A program made the position numbers and the translations under genes. DNA of 64,000 nt. Origin: Pseudonocardia alni. GTDB taxonomy: Bacteria; Actinomycetota; Actinomycetes; Mycobacteriales; Pseudonocardiaceae. The notes under the pieces were generated by a model, which did no database searches, was not told where the DNA came from, and saw only the letters and a list, made by a program, of their open reading frames with translations. Location: the NCBI RefSeq assembly GCF_002813375.1, contig NZ_PHUJ01000003.1, positions 5,022,001 to 5,086,000 on the forward strand. The letters run 5' to 3'. The stretch's first letter is position 1, and every line of letters starts with the position of its first letter. This document shows positions 1-8,872 of the stretch, piece by piece.

Positions 1-837
1 GCCCGGCTCGCCGACGCCGGCTACCTGGCCTCGACCGCCGTCGCGACGACGGTGTTCCTCGCGGACCGGCTCGGCAAGCCGCTGCTCGTCGAGGGCCCCG
101 CAGGCGTCGGTAAGACCGAGCTGGCCAAGGCCGTGGCCGCGGCGACGGAGTCCGGGCTGGTCCGCCTGCAGTGCTACGAGGGCATCGACGAGGCCCGCGC
201 GCTCTACGAGTGGAACCACGCCAAGCAGCTGCTGCGGATCACCGCCGGTCAGCGCGGTGACGACGGCGCGGACTGGGACGCCACCCGCGACGACGTGTTC
301 TCCGAGGAGTTCCTGCTCCCGCGCCCGCTGCTCACCGCGATCCGGCGCACCGACCCGACCGTGCTGCTGATCGACGAGATCGACAAGGCCGACGTCGAGG
401 TCGAGGGCCTGCTGCTGGAGGTCCTGTCCGACTTCCAGGTCTCCATCCCCGAGCTGGGCACGGTCACCGCGAACCGGCGCCCGTTCGTGCTGCTGACCTC
501 GAACTCCACCCGTGAGCTGTCCGAGGCGCTCAAGCGCCGCTGCCTGTTCCTGCACCTGGACTTCCCCGACGCCGACCTGGAGCGGCGGATCGTGCTCACC
601 CGCGTCCCGGAGCTGACCGAGCAGCTCACCGACGCCCTGGTGCGCACCGTGCGGGTGCTGCGCGCGATGGAGCTGCGCAAGGCCCCCAGCGTCGCCGAGA
701 CGATCGACTGGGGCCGCACCCTGCTCGCCCTGGGCCTCGACACCCTCGACGACGACGCCGTCCGCGCCACCCTCGGTGTCGTGCTGAAGCACCGCTCGGA
801 CGCCGACAAGGCCGCCGCCGAGCTGCGGCTGAACTGA
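1..837 (+). CDS. MoxR-family AAA ATPase (5' end outside window)
   Basis: The reading frame is open from the first base, so the N-terminus lies upstream of the window. The visible 278 residues form an AAA+ ATPase core: Walker A GPAGVGKTE near residue 32, Walker B LLIDEIDK near 122, and a sensor-type TSNSTRELSEALKRRC segment. This pattern fits the MoxR/CoxD family, whose members act as chaperones for metalloenzyme or complex maturation together with a von Willebrand A partner. Such a partner (CoxE-like) lies two genes downstream at 2117, which supports the call. A protease gene separates the two, so the usual MoxR-VWA adjacency is interrupted. The client protein is not visible here. Confidence 0.9.
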   Translation, partial: ARLADAGYLASTAVATTVFLADRLGKPLLVEGPAGVGKTELAKAVAAATESGLVRLQCYEGIDEARALYEWNHAKQLLRITAGQRGDDGADWDATRDDVFSEEFLLPRPLLTAIRRTDPTVLLIDEIDKADVEVEGLLLEVLSDFQVSIPELGTVTANRRPFVLLTSNSTRELSEALKRRCLFLHLDFPDADLERRIVLTRVPELTEQLTDALVRTVRVLRAMELRKAPSVAETIDWGRTLLALGLDTLDDDAVRATLGVVLKHRSDADKAAAELRLN

Positions 838-917
838 ACGGCCCAGTCACGCACCGCTGATCGGCTGTCAAGGTCTGCACCCCTATGGAGTGAAGATCGG
901 ATCGATCGGGGCACCGG

Positions 918-955
918 GCGTAACCGGGACGCGTGGCGCGAGTTGTCCCGGTTAC
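918..955. promoter_or_regulatory. Inverted repeat upstream of the secreted protease
   Basis: Arms gtaaccgggac (920-930) and gtcccggttac (945-955) are perfect 11-bp complements with a 14-nt spacer, ending 28 bp before the chosen ATG. The element could be a dimeric repressor or activator site, or a hairpin in the 5' leader. No regulator can be assigned. Confidence 0.5.
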
Positions 956-983
956 ACGCTCCCCAGCGACCGGAGGTCCACCG

Positions 984-1856
984 ATGACCGCCCTCCCGGA
1001 ACTGCCCCGCACCGCCGGCCGCCTGCTGCGCGCCGGACTGGCCGCCGGCGCCGTGCTCGCGCTCGGGCTCGCCACCGCCGGCACCGCGTCGGCGCAGGAC
1101 GGCGCCCCGGACGCCGGCGTGCACCCGGGGGTCATGACCCGTACCGGACCCGAGGGTGCGCAGTGCACCGCGAACTTCGTCTTCACCGACGGGTCCGCGA
1201 CCTACCTGGGGCAGGCCGCGCACTGCGCGGGCACCGGCGGATCCACCGAGGTGGACGGGTGCGAGGCCGGGTCGCTCCCGCTCGGCACCCCGGTCGAGGT
1301 CGAGGGCGCCGCCGCACCGGGCCGGCTCGTGTACTCCTCCTGGCTGAGCATGCAGGAGCGGGGCGAGACCGACCCGGAGACCTGCCGGTTCAACGACTTC
1401 GCGCTGGTCGAGCTCAGCCCGGACGACGCCGCTCGCACGAGCCCCACGGTGCCGTTCTACGGCGGCCCGACCGGGGTGGCCGCCGACGGCGTCGCGACCG
1501 GCGGGATCGTCTACGGCTACGGCAACTCCTCGCTGCGCCAGGGCGTGCGCGCGCTGAAGCCGAAGACCGGCACCTCGACCGGTACCGGGGGCGGCGGCTG
1601 GACGCACACCGTCGTCACCGTCCCGCCCGGCGTGCCCGGTGACTCCGGCTCGGGCTACCTGACCGCCGACGGCCGCGCCCTCGGCGTCCTCTCGACGCTG
1701 AACCTGGCTCCGGCTCCCGGCACGAACGGCATCAGCGACCTGCGGAAGATCCTCGACTACGCCAACGGCCCCGGCGGCCACGGCGGAGCACTGCGCCTGG
1801 TCGAGGGCGACCGTCCCTTCACCCCGCAGCCGGTGCCGATCGACCCCGCCTTCTAG
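984..1856 (+). CDS. Secreted trypsin-like serine protease
   Basis: A 290-residue chymotrypsin-fold protein. The ATG at 984 is preceded by a good ggagg ribosome site, so I prefer it to an in-frame upstream codon at 933. Residues 1-37 form a signal peptide (arginines, a hydrophobic Leu/Ala core, then ATAGTASA before the cleavage point). The catalytic triad can be followed: His80 in GQAAHC, Asp138 in RFNDFALVEL and Ser221 in GDSGSG. Paired cysteines suggest disulfides, as expected outside the cell. The protein is probably a small exported protease. Nothing in the neighbourhood identifies its substrate. It sits between a MoxR ATPase and a VWA protein, which is not a usual place for a protease. 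Confidence 0.85.
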   Translation: MTALPELPRTAGRLLRAGLAAGAVLALGLATAGTASAQDGAPDAGVHPGVMTRTGPEGAQCTANFVFTDGSATYLGQAAHCAGTGGSTEVDGCEAGSLPLGTPVEVEGAAAPGRLVYSSWLSMQERGETDPETCRFNDFALVELSPDDAARTSPTVPFYGGPTGVAADGVATGGIVYGYGNSSLRQGVRALKPKTGTSTGTGGGGWTHTVVTVPPGVPGDSGSGYLTADGRALGVLSTLNLAPAPGTNGISDLRKILDYANGPGGHGGALRLVEGDRPFTPQPVPIDPAF

Positions 1857-1874
1857 GCGGAGGACCCCCGCGGT

Positions 1875-2120
1875 GTGGGACCGCGGTGCACCCCGGCGCT
1901 CCGGTCGTGGCTCGGCGGCTCGACCGGAGCGCCGGTGTACGTGCTCCGCGACGACTCGGGCGGGGTCGACGCCGTCCGCACCCGGCACCCGGACCCGGGC
2001 GGCCGGACCGGGGTCGGGTCCTGGCCCGGCGAGACCACCGCGTCCTACGCCCGGAGCCTGTGGACGGTGGGCCGGCCACCCTCGCTGATCACGCCCGCGT
2101 CACGCATGATGGACCGGTGA
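1875..2120 (+). CDS. Possible small protein coupled to the VWA gene
   Basis: An 81-codon frame starting at GTG whose codons end in G or C almost throughout, as real genes here do. Its TGA overlaps the GTG start of the VWA gene (GTGA at 2117-2120), which is typical of translational coupling. No domain is recognised and no clear ribosome site is visible. The antisense frame over the same bases is also open, so composition alone cannot settle it. Confidence 0.3.
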   Translation: MGPRCTPALRSWLGGSTGAPVYVLRDDSGGVDAVRTRHPDPGGRTGVGSWPGETTASYARSLWTVGRPPSLITPASRMMDR

Positions 2121-3559
2121 CGACCCCGCCCGCCACCGCGCTCGCCCCCGAGCACGGCCTGCCCGGGCACCTCGTCGACTTCGTCTCCGCGCTGCGCCGC
2201 CACCACGTCGCGGTCGGCCCCGGGGAGACCGTCGACGCGGCCCGCGTGCTCGGCGCCCTGGACCTGCTGCACCGCGACCAGCTGCGGGAGGGGCTCGCCG
2301 CGGCGCTGCTGCGCCGCTCCGGGCAGCGCGGCACCTTCGACGCGCTGTTCGACCTGTGGTTCCCGCCCGCGCTGGGCGCCGGGTCGTCCGACGTCGACGT
2401 CCCGCGGATCGACGACGAGTCCGGGGAGGGCACCGGCCCGGTCGACGTCGACGCGCTGCGCGAGATCCTCGCCGACCTGCTCCGCGACGGCGACGAGGAG
2501 ACCCTGCGCGAGCTCGCCCGCGCCGCCGTCGACGCGATCGGGACCTCCGGTGCCGCCGGGCAGGGCGTCCGCGGGCAGGCGGCGAAGCCGAACTGGTCGG
2601 CCTACCAGGCGCTGGGCGCGCTGTCCCCGGACACGCTGCTCGCCCGGATCCTCGACGGGCTGCGGGAGGAGGGCGACACCGACTTCGTGTCCGAGGTCCG
2701 CCGCCGCGAGATCCGCGACCGCATCGCCCGGTTCCGCGACGTCGTCCGCGAGGAGGTCCGCCGCCGCACCGCCGAGCAGCGCGGCCGCGAGCAGATCGCC
2801 CGCACCACCACCCCCACCCAGACCGACCAGGTCGACTTCCTCACCGCGAACGCCACCCAGCTCGCCGACCTGCGCCGCACCGTGCAGCCGCTGGCCCGGC
2901 GGCTCGCGTCGCGGCTGTCGGCGCGGCGGCGCCGCTCGAACCGCGGCCGGCTCGACCTGCGGCGCACGCTGCGCCGGTCGATGTCCACCGGCGGTGTGCC
3001 GATGGACCCGGCGCACAAGGTGCGCCGTCCCGGCCGCCCCGAGCTGGTGCTGCTGTGCGACGTGTCCGGGTCCGTCGCCGGGTTCAGTCACTTCACGTTG
3101 CTGCTGGTCCAGGCGCTGCGCGAGCAGTTCTCCAAGGTGCGGGTGTTCGCGTTCATCGAGCGCACCGACGAGGTCACGCACCTGTTCGAACCCGGCGCGG
3201 AGCTGTCCGGGGTGATGCAGCGGGTGCTGCGCGAGGCCACGCTCACCGCGTTCGACGGGCACTCCGACTACGGCAGCGCGTTCGGTGACTTCCTGGAGCA
3301 CCACGGCGACGCGCTCACCCCGAGGACGTCGTTGCTGGTGCTCGGCGACGGCCGCACCAACTACCGCGACCCCAACCTGCGGGCGCTGGCGATGATGGCC
3401 GGGCGGGTCCGGCACGCGCACTGGCTCAACCCCGAGCCCGAGCGCAGCTGGGGCTCCGGCGACTCGGCCGCCACCCGCTACGGCGAGGTGCTCCCGATGC
3501 ACGAGTGCCGTACCGCCGCGCAGCTCACCGACGTCGTCCAGGCGCTGCTGCCGGTCTGA
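2117..3559 (+). CDS. VWA domain protein, CoxE-like
   Basis: A 480-residue protein with a charged helical N-terminal half and a C-terminal von Willebrand A domain. The MIDAS motif DVSGS lies near residue 315, followed by metal-site elements including the FDGHSDYGSAF segment and LLVLGDGRTNYRD. Length and layout match CoxE-like VWA proteins that work with MoxR/CoxD ATPases in maturing metal-containing enzymes. The GTG at 2117 is chosen because the sequence before it does not resemble this family. The MoxR partner is the first gene of the window. No carbon monoxide dehydrogenase genes are visible, so the target enzyme is unknown. Confidence 0.85.
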   Translation: MTTPPATALAPEHGLPGHLVDFVSALRRHHVAVGPGETVDAARVLGALDLLHRDQLREGLAAALLRRSGQRGTFDALFDLWFPPALGAGSSDVDVPRIDDESGEGTGPVDVDALREILADLLRDGDEETLRELARAAVDAIGTSGAAGQGVRGQAAKPNWSAYQALGALSPDTLLARILDGLREEGDTDFVSEVRRREIRDRIARFRDVVREEVRRRTAEQRGREQIARTTTPTQTDQVDFLTANATQLADLRRTVQPLARRLASRLSARRRRSNRGRLDLRRTLRRSMSTGGVPMDPAHKVRRPGRPELVLLCDVSGSVAGFSHFTLLLVQALREQFSKVRVFAFIERTDEVTHLFEPGAELSGVMQRVLREATLTAFDGHSDYGSAFGDFLEHHGDALTPRTSLLVLGDGRTNYRDPNLRALAMMAGRVRHAHWLNPEPERSWGSGDSAATRYGEVLPMHECRTAAQLTDVVQALLPV

Positions 3560-3620
3560 TCCTCCGGGCGATCACCCCGGGAGGGCTGACACCGGCGTCG
3601 CCGCGTCCTAGATTGCCGGG

Positions 3621-6600
3621 GTGCAGAAGGTCACGGTCCGGGTCCTCGGCCCGCTCCGTGTGACGGCCGGCGGCGCGGCGGTCGAGGTCGGCTCCGGCCG
3701 CCGCCGCGAGCTGCTCGCCCGGCTCGCCGCGGCCGGCGGCGAGGTCGTCGCCGTCGACACGCTGGTGGAGGACCTGTGGCAGGGCGCCCCGCCCGCGCAG
3801 GCGCACGGCGGGCTGCAGGTCCACGTCTCCCGGCTGCGACGGGTGCTCGAACCCGACCGGTCCCCGCGGGCGGTCCCGACGGTGCTGGTCAGCCGCCCAC
3901 CCGGCTACGCGCTGGCACTCGGCCCCGACGGGCTCGACGCGCGCGCCTTCACCGACCTCCTCGACCGCGCCGCCGCGGCCGCACCGGACCGGGCCGACGC
4001 CCTGCTCGGCGAGGCCCTGGCGCTGTGGGACGGTCCCGCCTACGCCGAGTTCGCCGACGCCGCCTGGGCGCGCGCCGAGGCCGAACGCCTCGACGAGCTG
4101 CGTCAGGTCGCGGTCGAGCGGCGGGCCCGCGCACGGCTGCGGCTGGGCCGGGCCGACGCCGTCGTCCCGGACCTGACGGCGCTGGCGGGGGAGCACCCGC
4201 TGCGCGAGGACGCGGTCGGGCTGCTGGCCGTCGCGCTGTACCGCACCGGCAGGCAGGCCGACGCGCTGGCCGTGCTGGCCCGCACCCGGCGCCTGCTCGC
4301 CGACGAGCTGGGTGTCGACCCCGGCCCCGGGCTGCGCGCGATCGAGGCGGACGTGCTCGCCCACCGCGACCCCGGTGGCGGCACCGGCGGGGGTCCCGGT
4401 GTCGGTCCCGCCGGCCGCGCCGACGCGCCCGCGACCGGGACCGCACCGCGTCCGCCCGGACCGGCACCGGGCGACCCGCCCGCGAGGACGCCGTCGTTGC
4501 TCGGGCGGGCGGCCGAGCTCGGCAGGCTCACCGCCGCCGCGGAGCGGGCCCGCGGCGGCGGGCAGCTGGTGCTCGTCGCCGCCGACGCGGGCGCGGGCAA
4601 GTCCACGCTGCTCGCCGCGTTCGCCGCCGCCGCGACCGCCGACGGCTGGACGGCCGTCACCGGCCGGTGCCCGGAGATCGACGGCGCCCCGCCGGCCTGG
4701 GCGTGGCGGGAGATCGTCGACGCGCTCGTCACGGCGCACGACCCGCCCGCCGACCTGGGCGAGCGGCTCGCCCCGCTGCGCTCCCCGGCCGGGCCCGGCG
4801 GCGCCGAGGTCACGTTCTGGCTGGCCCGGGCGGTGGTGGAGCTGCTCGCCGTCGCGGGGCGGGAGCGGCCGCTGCTGCTGGTCCTCGACGACCTGCACCG
4901 CGCCGAGTCCGAGACCCTCGCCCTGCTGCGCGCGGTCGTCGCCGGGGTCACGGAGCTGCCCGTGCTCGTCGCCGCGGGCCTGCGCCCGGCCGAGGCGGGT
5001 GCCGAGCTTCAGGCCGCGCTCGCCGCCCTCGCCGAGCCCACGGCGGACCGCATCGAGCCGGCGCCGATGACCGCGGGCGACGTCGCCGGGATGCTGGACC
5101 GGCACGGCGTGCCCGCCGCCGCGCCCGAGCTGGTCGCCCGGATCACCGAACGGACCGGCGGGAACCCGCTCTTCGTCCGCGAGCTGGCCCGCCTCGTCGC
5201 CGCGGAGGGCCCGTCCGCCGCGGCCGACGCCGTCCCGGCCGGGGTCCGCGAGGTGCTGCGCCGGCGCCTGGCCCGGCTGCCCGCGATCACCCGCACCGCG
5301 CTGGCCCGGGTCTCGGTGCTCGGCCGCGACCTGGACACCGACGACGCCCTCGACCTCGCCGCCTCCGCCGACGGCGCCGACCCGCTGGACGCCCTGGAGC
5401 CCGCGGTGCTCGGCGGGATGCTGCTCGAACCCGGGCCGGGACGGCTGCGGTTCTCCCACGACCTGGTCCGCGACACCCTCTACGGCGACATCCCGCAGCT
5501 GCGTCGCGCCCGGCTGCACGCCGCGGCCCACGCGATCCTCACCCGCAGGCGGCCCGACGACCCGGTCCCGCTGGCCCACCACGCACTCGCCGCCGGGTCC
5601 GCCGTCGAGCCGGACCGTGCCCTGGCCGCGGTCCGTGCCGCCGCCGCGGCCGCCGCCGGGTTCGGCTCGCACCGCGAGGCCGCCCGGTTCTACGGCCGCG
5701 CCGTCGAGCTCGCCGGACGGGCCGGGACCGGCGTCGACGACGAGCTCGCCCTGCGCTGCGCGCTGGTCGCCGAGCTCGCCCGCGGCGGCGACGGCCACAC
5801 CGCCCTCACCGAGCGCCGGACCGCCGTCGACCAGGCGACGGCCGCCGCACCGCAGTGGCTCGGCGCCGTCCTGACCAGCTACGACACCCCGGTCAGCTGG
5901 ACCATCCGGCCGGGCCAGAACATCGACGCCGAGCTGATCGACCTCATCGAGACCGAGCTCGCGGCGACCCCGCCCGACGCCGTCGACCGGCGGGTGCGGC
6001 TGCTCGCCGCCCTGGTGTTCGAGATCGAGGGGCACGACGACGACCGGGTCCGCTCCGCCTCGGCGGAGGCCATGGCGCTCACCGGGCGCGGCGTCGACCC
6101 GCTGCTGCGCTGCCGGGCGCTCAACGCCCGGTTCTTCGCCGTCCTCGCCCCGGACCTGTGGCACGAGCTGGCCCCGGTGGGGGAGGAGCTGGCCGAGCTC
6201 GGCGGCCGGGCCGGGCACGCCGGCTACCGCACGCAGGCCCACCACCTGCAGCTCATGGTCGCCGCCGGCCGCCACGACCTCGACGCGGCGACACGGCACG
6301 CGGAGGCCGCCGTCGCCGGGGCCCCGGGCGGCCAGCTGGAGTTCACGCTCGGCTGGGCCTACATCTTCGCGGCGCTGCGCGCACTCGTCGCGGGGGAGCT
6401 GGACACCGCCGAGGAGCGCTACTCCGAGCTCGCGACCCGGCTGGTCGGTGCCGGCCAGGTCAACGGGGCGCTGATGGGGCTGCTGGGGCGGTTCGTCGTG
6501 CGGTACGACCAGGGCCGCCTCGGCGAGCTGGTCCCCGAGCTCGAGGCGCTCCGCGACGCGCTGCCGCCGACCTTCGGTGACTTCCTCGCGCTGGCCCACC

Positions 6601-7034
6601 TGCACGCGGGCGACCCCGTCCGGGCCCGCGAGGTGTGGGCGCCGGACGCGGAGCTGGCCCGCAGCTACTACTGGCTGATCTGGACCTGCGTGCGCGCCGA
6701 GGTGGCGGTCGGCCTGGCCGACCGGGACGTCGCCGCGCGGTACCGGGAGCAGCTGCGCCCGTGGACGGGCACGGTCGCGGGGCTGTCGTCGGGCACGATC
6801 GCGCTCGGCCCCACCGACCTGGTGCTCGCCGGTCTGGAGGGGCTGCTCGACCCGGCAGGCGGCGGCCGGGTCCACCACCTGCGCGAGGCCGAGCGGGTCG
6901 CCGCGGAGCTGGGTGCCCCGGTGTGGCGCGACCGCGCCCGGCGGCTGCTCCCGGCGGCCGTCGCCGACCACTCGACGGCACCGGCTCCCGGGGCTCAGGA
7001 CGTGCCGAACACCAGCGCACAGCGCCTGCGGTAG
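3621..7034 (+). CDS. SARP/AfsR-type regulator with BTAD, AAA ATPase and TPR regions
   Basis: A 1137-residue regulator. Residues 1-95 resemble an OmpR-type winged-helix DNA-binding domain (VRVLGPLRV, LVEDLW, LQVHVSRLRRVLEPD). Residues about 105-250 form the bacterial transcriptional activation domain of SARP proteins. A Pro/Gly/Ala-rich linker leads to an AAA domain with Walker A DAGAGKST near 325 and Walker B LLLVLDDLH near 418. The C-terminal third is Ala/Leu-rich and helical, like TPR repeats. Large proteins of this design (AfsR group) control secondary metabolism in actinobacteria. No biosynthetic cluster lies beside it. Its 3' end overlaps the convergent hemerythrin gene by 40 bp. Confidence 0.9.
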   Translation: MQKVTVRVLGPLRVTAGGAAVEVGSGRRRELLARLAAAGGEVVAVDTLVEDLWQGAPPAQAHGGLQVHVSRLRRVLEPDRSPRAVPTVLVSRPPGYALALGPDGLDARAFTDLLDRAAAAAPDRADALLGEALALWDGPAYAEFADAAWARAEAERLDELRQVAVERRARARLRLGRADAVVPDLTALAGEHPLREDAVGLLAVALYRTGRQADALAVLARTRRLLADELGVDPGPGLRAIEADVLAHRDPGGGTGGGPGVGPAGRADAPATGTAPRPPGPAPGDPPARTPSLLGRAAELGRLTAAAERARGGGQLVLVAADAGAGKSTLLAAFAAAATADGWTAVTGRCPEIDGAPPAWAWREIVDALVTAHDPPADLGERLAPLRSPAGPGGAEVTFWLARAVVELLAVAGRERPLLLVLDDLHRAESETLALLRAVVAGVTELPVLVAAGLRPAEAGAELQAALAALAEPTADRIEPAPMTAGDVAGMLDRHGVPAAAPELVARITERTGGNPLFVRELARLVAAEGPSAAADAVPAGVREVLRRRLARLPAITRTALARVSVLGRDLDTDDALDLAASADGADPLDALEPAVLGGMLLEPGPGRLRFSHDLVRDTLYGDIPQLRRARLHAAAHAILTRRRPDDPVPLAHHALAAGSAVEPDRALAAVRAAAAAAAGFGSHREAARFYGRAVELAGRAGTGVDDELALRCALVAELARGGDGHTALTERRTAVDQATAAAPQWLGAVLTSYDTPVSWTIRPGQNIDAELIDLIETELAATPPDAVDRRVRLLAALVFEIEGHDDDRVRSASAEAMALTGRGVDPLLRCRALNARFFAVLAPDLWHELAPVGEELAELGGRAGHAGYRTQAHHLQLMVAAGRHDLDAATRHAEAAVAGAPGGQLEFTLGWAYIFAALRALVAGELDTAEERYSELATRLVGAGQVNGALMGLLGRFVVRYDQGRLGELVPELEALRDALPPTFGDFLALAHLHAGDPVRAREVWAPDAELARSYYWLIWTCVRAEVAVGLADRDVAARYREQLRPWTGTVAGLSSGTIALGPTDLVLAGLEGLLDPAGGGRVHHLREAERVAAELGAPVWRDRARRLLPAAVADHSTAPAPGAQDVPNTSAQRLR

Positions 7035-7669
7035 CCGCCGCGCAGCAGCCGCTCCATCAGCACGACCACCGGCCCGGCCTCGCGGCGCATCCCGGCCCAC
7101 TCCTGCGGGGTGGTCACGGCGACGATCCGCGGCAGCATGAACCGCAGGCCCGGCCCGGACTTCTGCACCTGCGCGACGACGGCGTCCCAGTCGTCGGCGG
7201 GTACGTGGCGCTCGATCACCGGGAACAGGTCGCGCTCCTCGGCGTCGAGGTGCTCGTCGATCTCGTCGCGGACGACGGCGAGCCGGTCAGCGAGCACGCC
7301 CGCCGCCCGCGCCCGGGCCGGTCCCTGCGCCGCGGCGACGACGGCGGCCGCGGCCTCCCGCACCGCGGCGAGCAGCGGGTCGAGGCGGCCGTGGTCGTCG
7401 CTGAGCTCGTCCAGGTCGACGGCGTGCCCGGCGTGCCGGGCGATCACCGGCCAGGCGATGTCGTCCTCGGCGGTGTGGTGGCCGTGGATCTCGTGCTCCA
7501 GCTGCTCCAGCCAGGTCCGCAGCGCGTGGGCGCGCCGGTCCGGGCAGGGCGCACCGTCGGCGATCGCGCGGGCGGCGTCGGCGAGCCGGTGCAGGTCGAC
7601 CCGCATGACGCGGTGGGCGAGGGTGATGCCGACCAGGTCGGCGGTACGGGTGTCGCGGGCGGTGGTCAC
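6995..7669 (-). CDS. Hemerythrin HHE domain protein
   Basis: A 224-residue helical protein with two repeated HHE-type segments: LEHEIHGHHTAEDD with the following ARH near residues 60-80, and DEIDEHLDAEERDLFPVIERH further on. These supply the His and Glu ligands of a di-iron site. Such cytoplasmic proteins are thought to sense or bind oxygen or nitric oxide, or to store iron. The GTG start at 7669 follows an aggaga ribosome site. The gene is convergent with the SARP regulator and divergent from the SPW protein gene. Confidence 0.88.
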   Translation of the reverse strand: MTTARDTRTADLVGITLAHRVMRVDLHRLADAARAIADGAPCPDRRAHALRTWLEQLEHEIHGHHTAEDDIAWPVIARHAGHAVDLDELSDDHGRLDPLLAAVREAAAAVVAAAQGPARARAAGVLADRLAVVRDEIDEHLDAEERDLFPVIERHVPADDWDAVVAQVQKSGPGLRFMLPRIVAVTTPQEWAGMRREAGPVVVLMERLLRGGYRRRCALVFGTS

Positions 7670-7776
7670 CGGGGTCTCCTACGGGTTCGGGGCGGTCGGT
7701 CTCTCGACACCGCAGACCGTGCGCCCACCCGCCGGCCGGGGACTTGCACCTCACTTGTGCCACCGTTCGCCCGGCC

Positions 7777-7805
7777 TTGACCGGCCGGCCAACCAAGAGT
7801 AGACC
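7777..7805 (+). promoter_or_regulatory. Sigma-70-type promoter for the SPW protein gene
   Basis: A TTGACC box (7777-7782) is followed after exactly 17 bp by TAGACC (7800-7805), 43 bp before the ATG at 7849. Both hexamers are close to the housekeeping consensus. An aggagaagg ribosome site lies at 7831. Confidence 0.55.
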
Positions 7806-7848
7806 GGAGGCATCCCCACAGGGACCTCACAGGAGAAGGTGACTGACG

Positions 7849-8217
7849 ATGGCTGGGACCACTGGTCGTACCTGGCAGCGGTGGCAGGACTGGGCCGCTC
7901 TCGTGATCGGTGTGCTGACGGCCCTCTCGCCTCTCGTGACGACGACGAACGCCGCCGCCGCGTGGACGATGGTCGTACTGGGCGTGGTGCTCGCCGCCAC
8001 GTCGCTCTGGTCGCTCGCCGTGCCCGGCTCGGTGGCGAGCGAATGGGTGCACGGTGTGCTCGGCGTGCTGCTGTTCCTCGCCCCCTGGGTGATGGGCTAC
8101 AGCGTGCTGACCGGGGCGTCGTGGACGTCCTGGGTGGCGGGCGTCCTCGCGGTCGTCGTGGCGGCCTCGGCGCTGCCCGCGGCGAACGCGGAACACCGCA
8201 CGGTCGCCATGCACTGA
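7849..8217 (+). CDS. SPW repeat membrane protein
   Basis: A 122-residue integral membrane protein with about four hydrophobic helices. The N-terminal WQDWAALVIGVLTALSP and central LAPWVMGY segments match the SPW repeat family, in which a Ser/Ala-Pro-Trp signature sits at the end of a helix. The function of this family is unknown. The ATG follows a strong aggagaagg site. A long hairpin terminator lies directly downstream, so it is probably a single-gene transcript. Confidence 0.85.
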   Translation: MAGTTGRTWQRWQDWAALVIGVLTALSPLVTTTNAAAAWTMVVLGVVLAATSLWSLAVPGSVASEWVHGVLGVLLFLAPWVMGYSVLTGASWTSWVAGVLAVVVAASALPAANAEHRTVAMH

Positions 8218-8244
8218 CCGTCCGGCAGCACGACGACCAGGTGA

Positions 8245-8274
8245 GGGGCCGCGACCCGGAGGGGTCGCGGCCCC
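8245..8274 (+). terminator. Hairpin terminator after the SPW protein gene
   Basis: Arms ggggccgcgaccc (8245-8257) and gggtcgcggcccc (8262-8274) form a perfect 13-bp stem with a 4-nt loop. There is no U-tract, as is usual in this GC-rich group. Confidence 0.75.
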
Positions 8275-8300
8275 CGCCGTGTCCGGGGGAGGATCGCACC

Positions 8301-8852
8301 GTGGACCACGAGCTCGACCCGGACGCACCCGCCCGGGACCGCATCCTCGACGCGGCCGAGGGGCTGTTCGCCGAGCACGGCTTCGACGCGACGCCCACCT
8401 CGCGCATCGCCGAGCGTGCCGGGGTGCCGAAGGGGCTGGTGCACTACTACTTCCGCCGCAAGCCCGACCTGCTCGAAGCGCTCGTCGAACGGCTCCCGCA
8501 CCCGGTGCGCGGGGCGGACGTCGCCGTCGCCGGGGACGTGCTCGCCGGGCTGCGTGCGCTGGTCACCGCGCTGGACCGGGCGCTCGACGCGTCCTCGGTC
8601 CTGTCCCACCTGCTGTGGCGCGAGGCCGACACCCACCCGGTCGTCCGTGACGCGCTGCTGCGCCGCTCCGGCGAGCTGGAGGACGCGGTGCACGAGGTGC
8701 TGCACACCGGCGGCGGGGCACCGGATCGGATCCGCGGCGCCGCCCGGCTGCTGGCCGCGGCGATCGGGCACCGCTACGCCCTGGACCGGCACGGCGACGA
8801 CGCCCGCACCGACATGGAGGCCGAGCTGTCCTTCGTCGCCGCGGGCCTGTAG
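8301..8852 (+). CDS. TetR-family transcriptional regulator
   Basis: A 183-residue regulator. Residues 10-60 carry a TetR helix-turn-helix: RDRILDAAEGLFAEHGFDAT, then SRIAERAGVPKGLVHYYF, where the HYYF recognition-helix signature is clear. The rest is the helical ligand-binding and dimerisation domain. The GTG at 8301 has a gggggagga site 8 bp upstream. The gene lies alone between a terminator and a convergent membrane protein gene, so its target cannot be inferred. Confidence 0.88.
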   Translation: MDHELDPDAPARDRILDAAEGLFAEHGFDATPTSRIAERAGVPKGLVHYYFRRKPDLLEALVERLPHPVRGADVAVAGDVLAGLRALVTALDRALDASSVLSHLLWREADTHPVVRDALLRRSGELEDAVHEVLHTGGGAPDRIRGAARLLAAAIGHRYALDRHGDDARTDMEAELSFVAAGL

Positions 8853-8872
8853 CGGCGCCCCCGGAGCGGGGG

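Noticed and set aside
3525..7100. An open frame of nearly 1200 codons antisense to the SARP regulator gene
   Set aside because: It gives low-complexity Arg/Gly/Ala protein with no domain. It results from high GC and the codon pattern of the real gene.
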